Shown: positions 43,131-54,714, counted from the stretch's first letter. The stretch is 64,000 nt of DNA from Sepiola atlantica (GCA_963556195.1 OY744517.1:148861882-148925881), one strand, 5' to 3'. The notes: generated from the letters alone by a model not told the origin. Made by a program: numbers and translations.

Positions 43131-44400
43131 AAATATTTGTTATAAAAAAAGTACCCGGTGATCTGGGTCGGAATATTGGCACTTCTGACAGTTAGAGTCA
43201 AAGCTCAATCGCTTTCCTCAATTTCTGACTAGAAATAAATGATTGAAATTGATAAAAACAATTGTAAATAAAATGTAATTTTTAAATCACATGCCAATGA
43301 TTGACTTAAATCTTTGACGAAATAGATGTTTATCTACCTGTTTTTATGAAAGCTATTCCCGTCATTGAAATAGGGGAACATACTCTTAACTTTATATATA
43401 AAATATACCTTGTCTTTATTAATTGTTGACAAACACTAAAAATACAGTTATTTCTTACTTTTGTGTTAATTTGTCTTAAAGAGAAGGTCCTCAATGGACT
43501 ATCAAAAGAGGAAGGTTAGATAATTTCTTGAACTATATTCTTTTAACGTAAAAACGTAACAAGTTGGCTGTTTGGCGGATTGGTTAGCTTTAGCGGATAC
43601 CGTTGTTATACGTCTGTGTCGTTCGACTGTTCTGTTTTCATTGCCTCCATTTTAACAAAACTCCAACCGAAACTACATTTTTTTTCGCAATCTCTACCCT
43701 TCTCTCAGCAGCAGAACGCTTTTGTCATTGACTTTCTGTCTGCCCCCACGCATCGATCCTTTATCATCCCCGACCTCATGGGCATGTATTCTTTCGGTTT
43801 GTCCTGGAATCGTTTCATATTTTTCAAATAACACTCAAAATGTAATAGAACTGAAACAAGTGAACATATTCGACATATTTTACACGGGAGAACTGCTGTA
43901 ACCATCCCTACCAGGGTGGCCCAGTCGCGAAGGGGTACGGCGGTAAGTATTGCCGTCTATGGCTTCATGAATAATAACTGTTAATATTGAATATGACTTC
44001 AAAATAGCAATTTGATGACTGAAGCGTGTCTGTCTAAAATTAAATTTCAAAGTGCGAAAAGCATCGATCAACATTAAGCCGAGCGCATTAAAAAAAGTTT
44101 GCAACATAAAATTAGTTCAACGGATCACTGATTCGAATTAGGAACTCGACGCAAAAGAAGAAAAAAATTCGATTTTAGTTTCTATTTCGCACATTTTTCA
44201 ATTTTTATGCTATTTTTGAAAGGATTCATGGATCAATGCGTATTTCGAATAAACTTTGAAAAGTTCAATAATAAAAAAGTATGTGACTTAGTTTTTATTT
44301 GATAGTTTTTAGAAGTGAAATTTAGAAACCATCATTAGCTTTTATTTAGAAACATTTGTACAGGTTTAACTTTATGAAGGGCATCTGAATTTTCTAGTAC
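43131..44400. other. Intergenic, no supported gene
   Basis: Frames on both strands at 43,580-44,107 have more even composition than the flanks, but no family was recognised. The CACCCTGG/GGTACGGCGG stretch at 43,905-43,945 is GC-rich without clear Pol III boxes. Confidence 0.35.
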
Positions 44401-44412
44401 ACGCACACCCTG

Positions 44413-44558
<146 letters not shown>

Positions 44559-44717
44559 GTTGGCCTAGATATACAAACACACACACCAAACAGGCAGAGA
44601 TACATATATATATCTGTTCGCGTTTTTTACATGTCAGTGGCTGCATGTGTGTGAGCATATCGAGGCCAACATATGCATATATATAATTTAGCATTCACTT
44701 TTTACGTATATTGCACA

Positions 44718-44719
<2 letters not shown>

Positions 44720-44782
<63 letters not shown>
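44720..44782. repeat. (TA)n microsatellite
   Basis: Uninterrupted TA array. Confidence 0.95.
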
Positions 44783-45205
44783 GTAAGTTATGAAGATAAA
44801 TGTATGGCAATTAAGCTACACAGAGGCTTCTGAGGTTAACATTAATAAACTAGATTTAGATTAGCATAACTGACATTTCTTGATTTTCTTTTAGAGTGAA
44901 TGATGAACAGGTTTCTGAGTCATCTATTTTTGGATCTTATTTCACGTGATGAACTTTAATTTACTCTGTTTACATTTTGTTCTGATATTCTGATGCGAAT
45001 AACTTTTATTTTATTGTAGAGTACCTGCTTTTTTGTTTACTATACAGATTCTTTAAAACAATTATAAATATAATGTCTTGCTTTGGGTATACATTATCAT
45101 AAAATGATAAAATAATAAATATTGAAATAAGATATCTATAAGCTTTATCTAATGGTAAGAATTTAGCTTTATTTTTGCAATTGAAATTCGAATCCTTCCT
45201 GAACC
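44783..45205. other. AT-rich intergenic
   Basis: Nothing recognised. Confidence 0.4.
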
Positions 45206-45208
45206 ATT

Positions 45209-45211
<3 letters not shown>

Positions 45212-45275
<64 letters not shown>

Positions 45276-45276
45276 T
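45212..45276. repeat. (TA)n-(TG)n microsatellite
   Basis: TA array then about 13 TG units, just beyond the 3' end of the following element. Confidence 0.96.
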
Positions 45277-45299
45277 GAGGGTATGTGTGTGTCTCTCTT

Positions 45300-46212
45300 T
45301 TTTTTCTTTTTCTTTTCATTCATTTGCTGGGGACGGGGCATTCTTCCAAATGCCATACGATCACCCGCTATTTACAGACTCCAACCGAGAGCTCTTTTCA
45401 GGATTCTGGCTGTGTCCTTGAGTGCAGTTGTTTGGATTTCTCTTGCACTTGGTTCACCAGGTATACTTGCTAAATACTTTTTCAAGTTCTTCGTCATGAG
45501 TCGAGTGGCTCCTATGATAACTGGAATGATAGAGATCTCTTTGAGGTTCCAGTTTCTTTTCATATCATACATTAGACCCTGATATTTTGTTATCTTCTCC
45601 CTTTCAGCTCTATTTAGGCCCCCATCATTAGGGACACTGACATCAACCAAAGTTGCCACTTTCTCTCTCTTATTCCATATTACAATGTCAGGTTTGACAG
45701 CTGCGTTTTCCAGATAGGTAGCTGTGGGGATTTCATGGTCATAATGGATGGTGTATGTCTCATTCCCCACAGTTCTCTCAGGTAGATGTTCCCAGTGCCT
45801 GCTGCTACATCTGATATTCAGTTTCTTACAGATGGTCCAGTGGAGGTATCTGCACACTCCATTATGTCGTGCTGTATAGGAGCCATCTGCCAACATGATT
45901 TTTCAACTCGATATCAGGTGGCTCACACTCTCCACTTCAGTGTGGCAAAACCTGCACTTGTCCTGACTGAGACCAGCCATCTTTTTAAACGCATTTGTCA
46001 TCAGGCCCTGGTCTTGTGCGGCCATTATAAGCCTCTCTTGGTCGTAGTGGAGGGCTCCCCTTCTTAGCCAGTCCAAGGACCTTTCCTTATCAATATAGTC
46101 CTTGGATAGTTCATCGAGGAAGTATGTGGCACGTTTCTGTCCTGACCACTCATCAATGCACCTGTTCTTAAAAGTCTGGGTGTATCTCTTGCGGCTCTTT
46201 TGGGCTATCTCT
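45300..46212 (-). mobile_element. RLE-type non-LTR retrotransposon 3' fragment, relatively young
   Basis: The minus strand is open from about 46,200 to 45,372 except for one in-frame TGA. It reads QKSRKRYTQTFKNRC, DEWSGQKRATYFLDELSKDY, LDWLRRGALHYDQERLIMAA and QDQGLMTNAFKKMAGLSQDK. The zinc knuckle CRFCHTEVESVSHLISS then meets the TGA where Cys is expected. GSYTARHNGVCRYLHW, EHLPERTVGNETYTIHYDHE, KPDIVIWNKREKVATLVDVS, IIPVIIGATRLM and ARILKRALGWSL with a true stop follow. KPD...D is the restriction-like endonuclease signature of R2/R4-type elements. The 5' side is truncated at a CT/TG tract and about 70 bp of 3' untranslated sequence follows the stop. Confidence 0.85.
45372..45896 (-). pseudogene. 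Restriction-like endonuclease domain of RLE-type non-LTR element
   Basis: A 174-codon open piece. The catalytic core candidates are the Lys-Pro-Asp of KPDIVIW and the Asp of LVDVSVPND, spaced as in PD-(D/E)XK-like nucleases of R2/R4 elements, which nick the target site for reverse transcription. The apparent start Met lies only four codons after the TGA and is not the native start. The frame continues upstream. Confidence 0.82.
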
Positions 46213-46284
46213 CTCTCTGTGTGGGTGTGTGTGAGTGTGAAAGAGACAAGCAGAAAAAAACAAACTTAAATGCAGGAATAAAGC

Positions 46285-46345
46285 ATCACGGAACGAGTGA
46301 TTTAACCGGTTTCGTTCTGCTCAACAAACGTCTTCAGAAAAAGTG
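46285..46345 (-). repeat. Penelope-like 3'-end fragment
   Basis: On the minus strand, GTTTGTTGAGCAGAACGAAA then CCGGTTAAATCAC matches the (GAGCG)AAACCGGT ends at 15.66 kb and 50.55 kb. Confidence 0.55.
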
Positions 46346-46394
46346 TAAATTGAAAATTTATTAGATAACGGTAAAATCATAGAAAAAAGAACAA

Positions 46395-46458
46395 CGCACA
46401 ACGCACAACGCACAACGCACAACGCACAACGCACAACGCACAACGCACAACGAACAAT
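46395..46458. repeat. GCACAAC heptamer tandem repeat
   Basis: About nine head-to-tail GCACAAC units. The last two are diverged. Confidence 0.95.
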
Positions 46459-46459
46459 G

Positions 46460-46930
46460 CACAAAGAGATGTTATTAGCACGTGCATAGAACATTAAAAT
46501 AGGAAAATGTTACAGAATAAAAAGACAAGAACAAGTAACAGAAATAGCAATATGGATAAAACGTAGTAGAAAAACCTTACTTTAACGGGATCGCATATAC
46601 CTAAGCAGTGGCGTGATATTGTTCTAGTGCGTTTTTTGCCAGATGTTTGCTTAAAGAATAAGATCCGGATCTGAGGTTTACATTAGAGAAGGATTACAGC
46701 GCTTTCGCTGCATTTGCGTCGTCGGAGAAAGTATTCGGTCTTTTTAATTTGTTAAACACGTGCTTTTTTCTTTTCCTATGTTTATACCGTTATCGAATAA
46801 ATTTAAATCTTTACTTTTCCTAAAGACGTTCGTTAATCCGAATTAAACCGGTAAAATCTCCCGTTTCTTGATTAATCGTTTTTCACGCATCATGTGTTTC
46901 ACGGTATTTTATTTTATTATATATCATGAA
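46460..46930. other. Intergenic, nothing recognised
   Basis: No repeat or frame of note. Confidence 0.4.
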
Positions 46931-46935
46931 TTTTA

Positions 46936-46938
<3 letters not shown>

Positions 46939-47011
<73 letters not shown>
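46939..47011. repeat. (TA)n microsatellite
   Basis: Uninterrupted TA array. Confidence 0.95.
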
Positions 47012-47015
<4 letters not shown>

Positions 47016-47211
47016 AAATCCCGAAACAGTTTTCATGGTAAACAACTGACGATCCCTTATATAAAAACATATATAAAAATATATTTATATTAGAGTAAAT
47101 TCTTGGAAGTTGACTAATATAGTGATTGCAGTAGATTGATTGATTAACTAGACAAAAATCTTTCAACGAAAAAAATATTTTTTTCCAGTTTTGAAAATTA
47201 AAAAAACTTCC

Positions 47212-47216
<5 letters not shown>

Positions 47217-47274
<58 letters not shown>

Positions 47275-47310
47275 TATATATATTAATTAATTAAATATAT
47301 ATATATATTA
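47217..47310. repeat. (TA)n microsatellite with TTAATTAA tail
   Basis: Long TA array followed by ATTAATTAATTAAA and a second short TA tract. Confidence 0.93.
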
Positions 47311-48020
47311 AAAAAAAATTGATTAATTAATATATAAACCAATTTTTTGTATATATATTTTCATAATTAATTTTCAAATTAATTTTTCTTGCTAAAAAAC
47401 ATAGACATGGATGCGCGTTTTTGGCTATAAGCCGTCATCAGCATGACTGACCGGGCAGGATAAACCCTGCATTTTCTTTTGTTTACGCCCATATCCTCGA
47501 GAAACATTCGTAAAAATTATATAATTTTAAATTTAATATTTATTTATTTAATGAAACTCTATTTCATATCCTAAAAAAAACTGAGCGTTACTTTTGCAAT
47601 TCACAATTGATTCTTATTCTAATTATTCTGAACAATATATGTGTTTATATCTTATTAGCTACCATATATGTATACATATATGTTATCATTGTTTCACTTA
47701 TATAAACATCTAATATCGTAAGATAATATAACATATTGTGTAAACATATATTCAATATTTATTTCAACAGTACTTAATACGTGAGTAGAGGTTAGTAGTA
47801 GTATGCAAATATATTTATGGCATTTCGTTTGATGATTTCCCTACCAGAAGTATATTTTTAGTATATTAGTTTTAATACATGTAAAAAGCGTGATCGTCAC
47901 GATGGTCTAAAGGTAAGAAGCCAGGGTTCATAATAGTCTGATCTCTGGTACGAATCGTTCCACCGGTTGTACGGTTACGTATTTCCATACTGACGAGTGT
48001 ATAAAAAATGAAACGTATAT
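47311..48020. other. AT-rich intergenic, possible Penelope-like end and SINE-like box
   Basis: GCCGTCATCAGCATGACTGA near 47,432 resembles the mirror of CTGATGA...-type Penelope-like 3' ends. GGTACGAATCG near 47,946 could be a degenerate B box with GATGGTCTAAAGGTAAG as A box. Neither is firm. Confidence 0.35.
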
Positions 48021-48025
48021 ACACA

Positions 48026-48063
<38 letters not shown>

Positions 48064-48101
48064 CCTATGAATATTAAAAGAAAATCCTCATTAATCAATA
48101 A

Positions 48102-48175
<74 letters not shown>

Positions 48176-48251
48176 TTATTGATAAATGAGGATTTTTTAA
48201 CATCCATATATATATATATGTCTATGGATATTAAAAAAAATCCTCATTTAT

Positions 48252-48299
<48 letters not shown>

Positions 48300-48300
48300 T
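48020..48300. repeat. Palindromic ATCCTCATT units around TA arrays
   Basis: A ~40-bp unit (GATATTAAAAAAAATCCTCA then TTTATCAATA) occurs at about 48,068 (plus), 48,172-48,210 (inverted) and 48,226 (plus), separated by TA arrays at 48,107-48,171 and about 48,208-48,221. A third TA array follows at 48,255-48,297. The first pair forms a large palindrome with the TA array at its centre. Confidence 0.82.
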
Positions 48301-48566
48301 GCATGTATTATATTAGTTTTTGTACGTGTTAATACGTTGAATCTCCAGTGTTTACAAAAAGTGCTCAATAACAAGTAAAGCTGTTCTTTAGTATAATTTT
48401 TTATACACATATTGTTGGTTACATATGTGCATACATCTTTCGGTTGTACAATTCATAAAGAGTCAACCTCTTCAAGCCAAAATAGGGAATTGAAATGAAA
48501 TAACAATTCTTTCTCCTTTTAGTCAAGTTTAGTATCCAATTTCGTTTTTTACTCGATAACATTTTC

Positions 48567-48718
<152 letters not shown>

Positions 48719-48824
48719 GAACAAAATCACACGGAATTACATAAACAACTTTACCGAAGTATTAGATTGACTATTCGAAAAGATTCGTGAAATATAAGAA
48801 AAACTCTTATTGTCTTTAGGTATT

Positions 48825-48827
<3 letters not shown>

Positions 48828-48889
<62 letters not shown>
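48828..48889. repeat. (TA)n microsatellite
   Basis: Uninterrupted TA array. Confidence 0.95.
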
Positions 48890-48892
<3 letters not shown>

Positions 48893-49045
48893 AAACAATT
48901 TTTGAAACCAGTAAAATGCAGATACTTTTTTTAAATAAACATATCATTTATTTATTTAAAAGAAAAGTCTCTGCCTTTGACTGGTTTAAAAAACCCGTTT
49001 CAAATTACAAAATTCAAATGCATTCTATACAGTTGAAACAATTTA

Positions 49046-49049
<4 letters not shown>

Positions 49050-49094
<45 letters not shown>
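49050..49094. repeat. (TA)n microsatellite
   Basis: Uninterrupted TA array. Confidence 0.95.
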
Positions 49095-49097
<3 letters not shown>

Positions 49098-49755
49098 GCA
49101 ATACACTTTTTTATTCTATTTTTCCGAGTTTTAAACAAGGTTCTCACATCCGGTTGTATAGGAGTATCCTGTTGTCTGACCTCCTTATTTTTTAAAAGGT
49201 GTTTTCATTAAACATTCCCTATAAACCAAGGGTAACGTTGCACTAAAGGCCAGCAGTATGTATGTTAGTTGTTTATCCTGCTGATGTGTAAAACTGTAAT
49301 CTCAAATAATAACAATGCAATCAATTACCACAGCTGAATAATCGAAACGGTTTTTTCCCGCCACGAATATTGTTAATCGCCATTTACATTTCAGACGTTA
49401 CGCGGTCATAACACTTATAATTGCATGTGTTTTTGGTTTTTGTTCGTCTCTCCCTTCTCGCTGTTCAGAAACGGTATGAGGAAATCCTCGGTAATTTCCG
49501 ACGTTACGACAGACATAACCGGAATTTAGAGAAGTTGTTTCCCCTGTAAATAAACGAACCGACTGTGAGTGAAGCAGTGAACAGTACCGGGAGATGGAGG
49601 GCGTTATATATTGAGATATATAGACATACGAAATGTTTCAACTGAGGAAGAAAGCGAATTGCTATGGGTAAGAGGTATAGATGAAAAGAAACAAACATAT
49701 GAAAAGAGCATAAAAGATGGAGAGAGAAGTGTAAAGAGAGATAAAGGGAGAGGAA
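49095..49755. other. Intergenic, nothing recognised
   Basis: A/G-rich towards its right end. Frames on both strands at 49,504-49,887 run into the TA array and have no motif. Confidence 0.4.
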
Positions 49756-49758
49756 GGG

Positions 49759-49759
<1 letters not shown>

Positions 49760-49811
<52 letters not shown>
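49760..49811. repeat. (TA)n microsatellite
   Basis: Uninterrupted TA array. Confidence 0.95.
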
Positions 49812-49814
<3 letters not shown>

Positions 49815-49916
49815 AGAGCGTGTGAGATGGTTTAAAGAGGGAGAAAAAGGGCCAAATTTTGATTGAGGGAGTTATAAAATCTAACACATAATCTAACAGA
49901 CCGAAGTTAGATGATT

Positions 49917-49918
<2 letters not shown>

Positions 49919-49964
<46 letters not shown>

Positions 49965-50043
49965 AGAAAGAGAGAGGGAGACAGACAGAGAAAGAGAAAG
50001 AGAAAGAGAAAGAGAAAGAGAAAGAGAAAGAGAAAGAGAAAGA
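49919..50043. repeat. (GA)n and (GAAAGA)n array
   Basis: GA dinucleotides followed by about ten GAAAGA hexamers. Confidence 0.97.
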
Positions 50044-50396
50044 ATATACAGAATCTGCTTAAATGAGACACATAGATTGCGTAGTGATTCTTTGTGGAAC
50101 AGGTAAGTCGTTGACAAAAAGATAATTACACACGCACCTATATAAGAATCTACAGACAACTGCTTGGCCGTATCAGTACGCCTCAGTGTGGCATGAAATG
50201 ATGAGAGTTTCAAGTTCATATTCGAAACCAAACTCATAATACAGTAGTCAATGATCTAACTCTGTAGCCATTTCCCCACACCACAATGGTAGGAGATATT
50301 ATGTTTTTGTTTACATTAACACTTCTGGAGAACGCTATTCTAATTACAAAGTGTAATACTTTAACGCGAGATAGAAACTGTTATTTCCACCCGCAA

Positions 50397-50399
<3 letters not shown>

Positions 50400-50456
<57 letters not shown>
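50400..50456. repeat. (TA)n microsatellite
   Basis: Uninterrupted TA array. Confidence 0.95.
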
Positions 50457-50458
<2 letters not shown>

Positions 50459-50525
50459 CAAGTATGAAGGGAAGACGAATTCTATCGTTCATGATTAAAA
50501 GTTAATGAAGAGAAGAAAAACAAAT

Positions 50526-51680
50526 TAATAATAATAATAATAATAATATGCCAGCCGACCGGTTTCGCTCTCTCTTAACAAAGGCTGTATCGAGGGATTT
50601 AAAAAAAAGAAAACCAAGGGATTTAAAAAAAACAAAAATAAACGGGGTGAAAGGAGAGAGTACAGAAAATAAAATAGCGTTATGTTATATGTACAATGAA
50701 GGATGAATCTTAGAGACTGATCACATCTAGTCCCAATAGACATTCCCTTTGCAAGCAAAGGGAGGGACATTTAAGACGAACGTGGATCGTCTCCAAGATT
50801 TTGAGATGATATAACGAGTGAGCATGACTGAAGATGGTGAAGGAGTCCATGCTAAAATTCCTAGCTCACGGCAGGTTTTTAAGTAAATGGTCTGTAATGG
50901 AAGACCCGTATGTGTTGTTTTGAACGCCCGTTGATCGGAAGGTTCCATTCCTGATCCTACTCGGAATGTGCTGTTGGACCCTACTATCCAATCTTAACGT
51001 CGTCCTACCCACGTAGTCAGCACTGCAACTACATTTGAAATGATAAACTACATTATTTTTATGGTTGGTGGGGGGGGGGGTAGAACGTCTTTACGAGAGG
51101 ACGCCAATAAAGGTTTTGTAGAAAATACAACACGCACATTCGAAGAAAAATAACAATTTTCAACTACTGAGCTGATTTGCTTGGCGAATTTCTCACTGTG
51201 CCTAACCAAGGTAAACGAATGTAAATTTGACATTTGCTCACCGTACTTGGTTTTATTTCGGAAAAAGTATTTATTTTCCTTTGGGTGACTGCCTTAAACA
51301 CATCAAGGGGATAGCCGTTTTTAGACAAAGTACTAGTTATAGTTTTAATTTCTTCGTCCAATTTTGATTTTGAGAAAATCATAAGGGCTGTGTGTGTTAA
51401 TGCCCAAATCAAGTTTACCTTTCGTTTTTTAGGACAAAATGAATTCCAGCGAGTATATAATCCTGTAAACGTAGGTTTACGGTAAATTGATGTAAAGTAA
51501 TTCGATGGGGGTTTTGTTACCAACACATCTAGGAAAGCTAAAGTAGAATTAAGCTCTCCTTCATAGGTATATTTTAATGCGGGGTGCATTTTGTTGAGTA
51601 AGGAGAAGAATTTATTTGCCTCCGTTTCATTATTAAAAAGGCAAAATGTATCGAAAGTAGACTAAAGGTTAAGTCGGTCC
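50526..51680 (-). mobile_element. Penelope-like element with GIY-YIG domain, 5' truncated
   Basis: The minus strand from the TA array at 51,682 gives TFDTFCLFNNETEANKFFSL (just after the lost catalytic YVDD) and MHPALKYTYEGELNSTLAFL. The hallmark SIYRKPTFTGLYTRWNSFCP follows, with KKRKVNLIWALTHTALMIFS, KCQIYIRLPWLG and VRVVFSTKPLLASSRKDVLP. After a frameshift in a run of C (about 51,068-51,078) it continues NNVVYHFKCSCSADYVGRTT, a GIY-YIG type endonuclease core. The tail SHAHSLYHLKILETIHV, SLCLQREWLLGLDVISL and a 3' end with GAAACCGGTCGGCTG follow. The element abuts an (AAT)n run at 50,526. The domain order is that of endonuclease-bearing Penelope-like elements. Confidence 0.9.
51164..51589 (-). 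pseudogene. Penelope-like reverse transcriptase C-terminal region
   Basis: A 141-codon open piece from MHPALKYTYEG to the LRLPWLG-type segment. The SxYRKPTFTGxYxRWNSFxP box is diagnostic for Penelope-like reverse transcriptases. The catalytic aspartates lie upstream and are missing because of the 5' truncation. A frame change near 51,200 joins it to the next piece (SSVVENCYFSSNVRVVFS). Confidence 0.88.
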
Positions 51681-51681
51681 A

Positions 51682-51689
51682 GATATATA

Positions 51690-51751
<62 letters not shown>
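51682..51751. repeat. (TA)n microsatellite at Penelope-like truncation point
   Basis: TA array with one TATTAT interruption, directly joined to the truncated 5' end of the Penelope-like element. Confidence 0.96.
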
Positions 51752-51755
<4 letters not shown>

Positions 51756-51869
51756 CAGATAGATCGATAGATCATTTACTGACAAACTGTTTCGCTGTTG
51801 CACAGCGCTACAGTGTGACTAAACGAGCAAGTCCTTCTAACTGAGATCCGAAACCCGACCGCTTTCAGA

Positions 51870-52037
51870 ATAAGAGAGAGGGAGAGAGAGAGAGAGAGGG
51901 GGGAGGAAGAGACAAGAAAGACAGGAACAGAGAGATGGAGAAGGAGGGAAGGAAAAGCAGAGACAGAGGCAAAGAGAGAGAAAAATAGAACGAGAGAGAC
52001 ACAGAGAAAGAGAAAGAAAGAGAAGGAAAGAGAAAGA
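51870..52037. repeat. GA-rich microsatellite block
   Basis: GAGAGA, GGAAGA and AAAGAGAA words. The minus-strand Leu/Ser/Phe frames come from it. Confidence 0.92.
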
Positions 52038-52039
52038 AG

Positions 52040-52735
52040 TAAACCATGTGTTAAATGTTAAGAAGTAACTGCCGTGAAGAAATAAAAATATGAATCGAAG
52101 TTGGAATAAAATAATTAGGCTATGATTTCTTCTATAGGAATTGCTTTTTAGTAAAACCATGAAAACTATTGTATAAGAAACATATAAGTGTGCATTTGTG
52201 TGAGAATATGTGTATCTGTATTGAGATGAATTCGCACAATGTCTGTGTATCTCTAGTTTAATTTATATGTCGAAGGAGAAGGTGTACAATATGTGACATC
52301 TAACAATGTACGGTGCATTTGCTTCGTATAATTATACACATAAAATGTTTGCATATGTTTATTGTGCATTCGTCCCGAGTGGCATTATTTCGTTGGTAAT
52401 TCAGTTGTTAAAATAACATCAGACGAACGTAATCTTCTGCTGGGATCGAACCTGGCTTACAATGAAACCAATCTTAATCAGTCGTTCCCCATATTTTCGC
52501 ATATTCTACTGTCATTAATCTGAATGGTTGTTCAAAAATTGTGTTAATCTTATAAAAAGTTAAAAATAATAAAGTTACAAATAATATATCATAAAATACA
52601 CATATCCTGAATCTAGTTTATTAAATTTAATACCAGTAAAACAAAGTAAAAACAATAGAACAATAGAAAGGCAAGAAAGGAACATTTAATAGATTCAGTT
52701 TATTCACTTTCATGAGCACTATAACGCACCGAGAA
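52040..52735. other. AT-rich intergenic with a possible minus-strand SINE box
   Basis: GGTTCGATCCC on the minus strand at 52,442-52,452 is a good B box. No A box was identified with confidence. Confidence 0.4.
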
Positions 52736-52739
52736 TTGT

Positions 52740-53170
52740 CAGTATGTGTTACATTGACTGGTTATAATAATAAAGTTTATAATAACTTTTATAATAGTTC
52801 TTGATATTCTTAATATACGTTGTGTCGGAATCTCTTGGTTGTCGTAGAAGAAGAAGAAGCTCTCGTCCGTTGATCCGAAATGGGGCGATGTGTCGTTTCT
52901 CTTTGCTTCGTTTCGCCTCGAATTGCAAGGAACTATTAGCGCTAATCGTGCGCGCTTCTTCCAACGGCCATTTGTTGTCGCCTGCAACTATTCACACTAA
53001 CCTTACGTCGCCTGCAGCTTCGTTGACGCGACTTCTATGGTTTGTCGCTGCCATCACTGTCACCGCAGACGCCCGTTGTTGTCGCATTTTCGGTTGGCGG
53101 TTTCTTCCTGTAACTGAAAGCAATCTCCCTACTACAATAAATTTAACAACGTCTTTTGCTGTTTAAATTC
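52740..53170. other. GC-richer island with overlapping open frames
   Basis: A plus-strand 121-codon frame (52,801-53,166) overlaps two minus-strand frames of 71-82 codons. The stretch contains a GAAGAAGAAGAAG run and is more GC-rich than its flanks. No protein family was recognised on either strand. It may be the untranslated or coding 5' part of an old retroelement. I do not call a gene. Confidence 0.35.
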
Positions 53171-53422
53171 GAGCCATTTTTATTTACTAGCTAATTAGCC
53201 GACAATTGAGAAGTTCGTTGGAGAATCGAGAGAGAGGCCAGGCTAATTAAATTTCCTAAGCCATTATCCAACATATGCACCCCTTAATTTCCGTGGCAAA
53301 AAATGTTGCGGCACCATGATCTGTGTTATATTAAACAAAGCTCTGCTCTGTTCAGTGTTATTACATTTTGATTGAGATGACAAGACGTTTAAACAACCCT
53401 GTATACTATTTGAATAAATACA

Positions 53423-53650
53423 TCTTAGAATAAGTAGACAAACGTATATTCACATTTTATAACAAGACTTTTGCATAACTCTATATAATATAATAATAAT
53501 ATAATCTTAGAATAAGTAGACAAACGTATGTTTTCATTTTATTACAAAACTTTTGCATGACTCTATATAATATAATAATAATGGAATCTTAGAATAAGTA
53601 GACACACGTATGTTTAGATTTTATAACAAGCCCCTGCATAACCCTATATA

Positions 53651-53682
<32 letters not shown>

Positions 53683-53775
53683 TAATCTTAGAATGAGTAG
53701 ACAGACGTATGTTTACATTTCATAACAAGAGTTTTGCATAACTCTATATAATATAATAATAATGGAATCTTATTT
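53423..53775. repeat. Tandem repeat, four and a half units of 73-108 bp
   Basis: CTTAGAATAAGTAGACAAAC starts near 53,423, 53,516, 53,589 and 53,697. Each is followed by CGTAT(G/A)TT, a TTTTATAACAAGA block, a TTGCATAACTCTATATAAT block and (AAT)n. Unit length varies with the number of AAT triplets. Confidence 0.9.
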
Positions 53776-54470
53776 CGAACCACACTGTAGACATATGTTG
53801 GGCATATCTTATATTTAAATCCCGATCAATGCGAAAGTATGTTAAACCTGGTCTTCTCCACACTGAAGGTTCGATCCGATCTCTTTTATAATGTTAAATA
53901 TTTCGGGGGTTTAATTTAAAAATTGGTACGATAAAATTGTAACTTTAGTTATCTATATAATCAGTGAACTTACGCAATAATAACGTATGCAAATTTAATT
54001 TTATGAGTAAATAGAGGCAGGCTTAATCTTAATGATAGCTATCAATGACAGAGAGAGAAAAAACAATAATCACCTATGCAAATTAAAATTATGTGAGCAA
54101 AGGAGGCGAGACTTAATCTCAATGATATCTGATGATAATAAAAATGAAAGGAAATAATTTATCTCACTTCTAATACAGACACAAAAATATTCCCTTATTA
54201 TTAAAACAACGAGGGAAAAGAGAGAGTTGTGTCTGCTTTTAATTATCGATTAATCTTGGTCTACTTTTCCTTATCAATTAGTTTTGTCTTCTTATCAATC
54301 AGTTTTGTCTTCTTTTCTTATCGATAGATATATTAAGAAAGAATGATGGAGTGTTGTCTTACTTTTTACTGCTTATTTTTGTTAATGATTTTAAGTAATA
54401 CATAGGAATTCAATTGCGGTGACCTTGTCAAGCCATTTTTGGCTGACGAGATCAAAGATAGAAACGCCTA
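53776..54470. other. AT-rich intergenic
   Basis: A short direct repeat (CCTATGCAAATT, TATGTGAGCAAA versus CGTATGCAAATTTAAT, TTATGAGTAAA) occurs near 53,990 and 54,080 with TCTTAATGATA. A TCAGTTTTGTCTTCTT doublet occurs near 54,280-54,315. Confidence 0.45.
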
Positions 54471-54471
54471 C

Positions 54472-54472
<1 letters not shown>

Positions 54473-54551
<79 letters not shown>
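54473..54551. repeat. (TA)n microsatellite
   Basis: Uninterrupted TA array. Confidence 0.95.
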
Positions 54552-54553
<2 letters not shown>

Positions 54554-54714
54554 CTATATAAGCTCCCACAGTGTTCTCGGGTTGAGAACTGATATTAATG
54601 ATATACCCTGGTACTACATTAGCATGATTCAAAACTCTTTGTAAATGAACAAATAGAGCACTCTTACACGGGCGGTCAACATTTATAAAAGAAAACATTG
54701 TAAATATCATTTAC

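Noticed and set aside
43580..44107. Opposing frames, one with KPKEYMPMRSGMIKDR, considered as a piggyBac-like transposase scrap
   Set aside because: The similarity is a few residues only, the order of other piggyBac motifs is absent and no TTAA-flanked inverted ends were found.
45175..45582. 135-codon plus-strand frame starting in a TA/TG array
   Set aside because: Microsatellite-derived start and antisense to the endonuclease fragment.
46395..46458. CRISPR-like regular repeat
   Set aside because: Seven-base head-to-tail units without spacers are a simple tandem repeat, and the host is evidently a eukaryote.
52801..53166. 121-codon plus-strand Arg-rich frame in a GC-richer island
   Set aside because: It overlaps equally open minus-strand frames, has no recognised domain and is joined to a GAA run. 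Kept only as an unassigned region.
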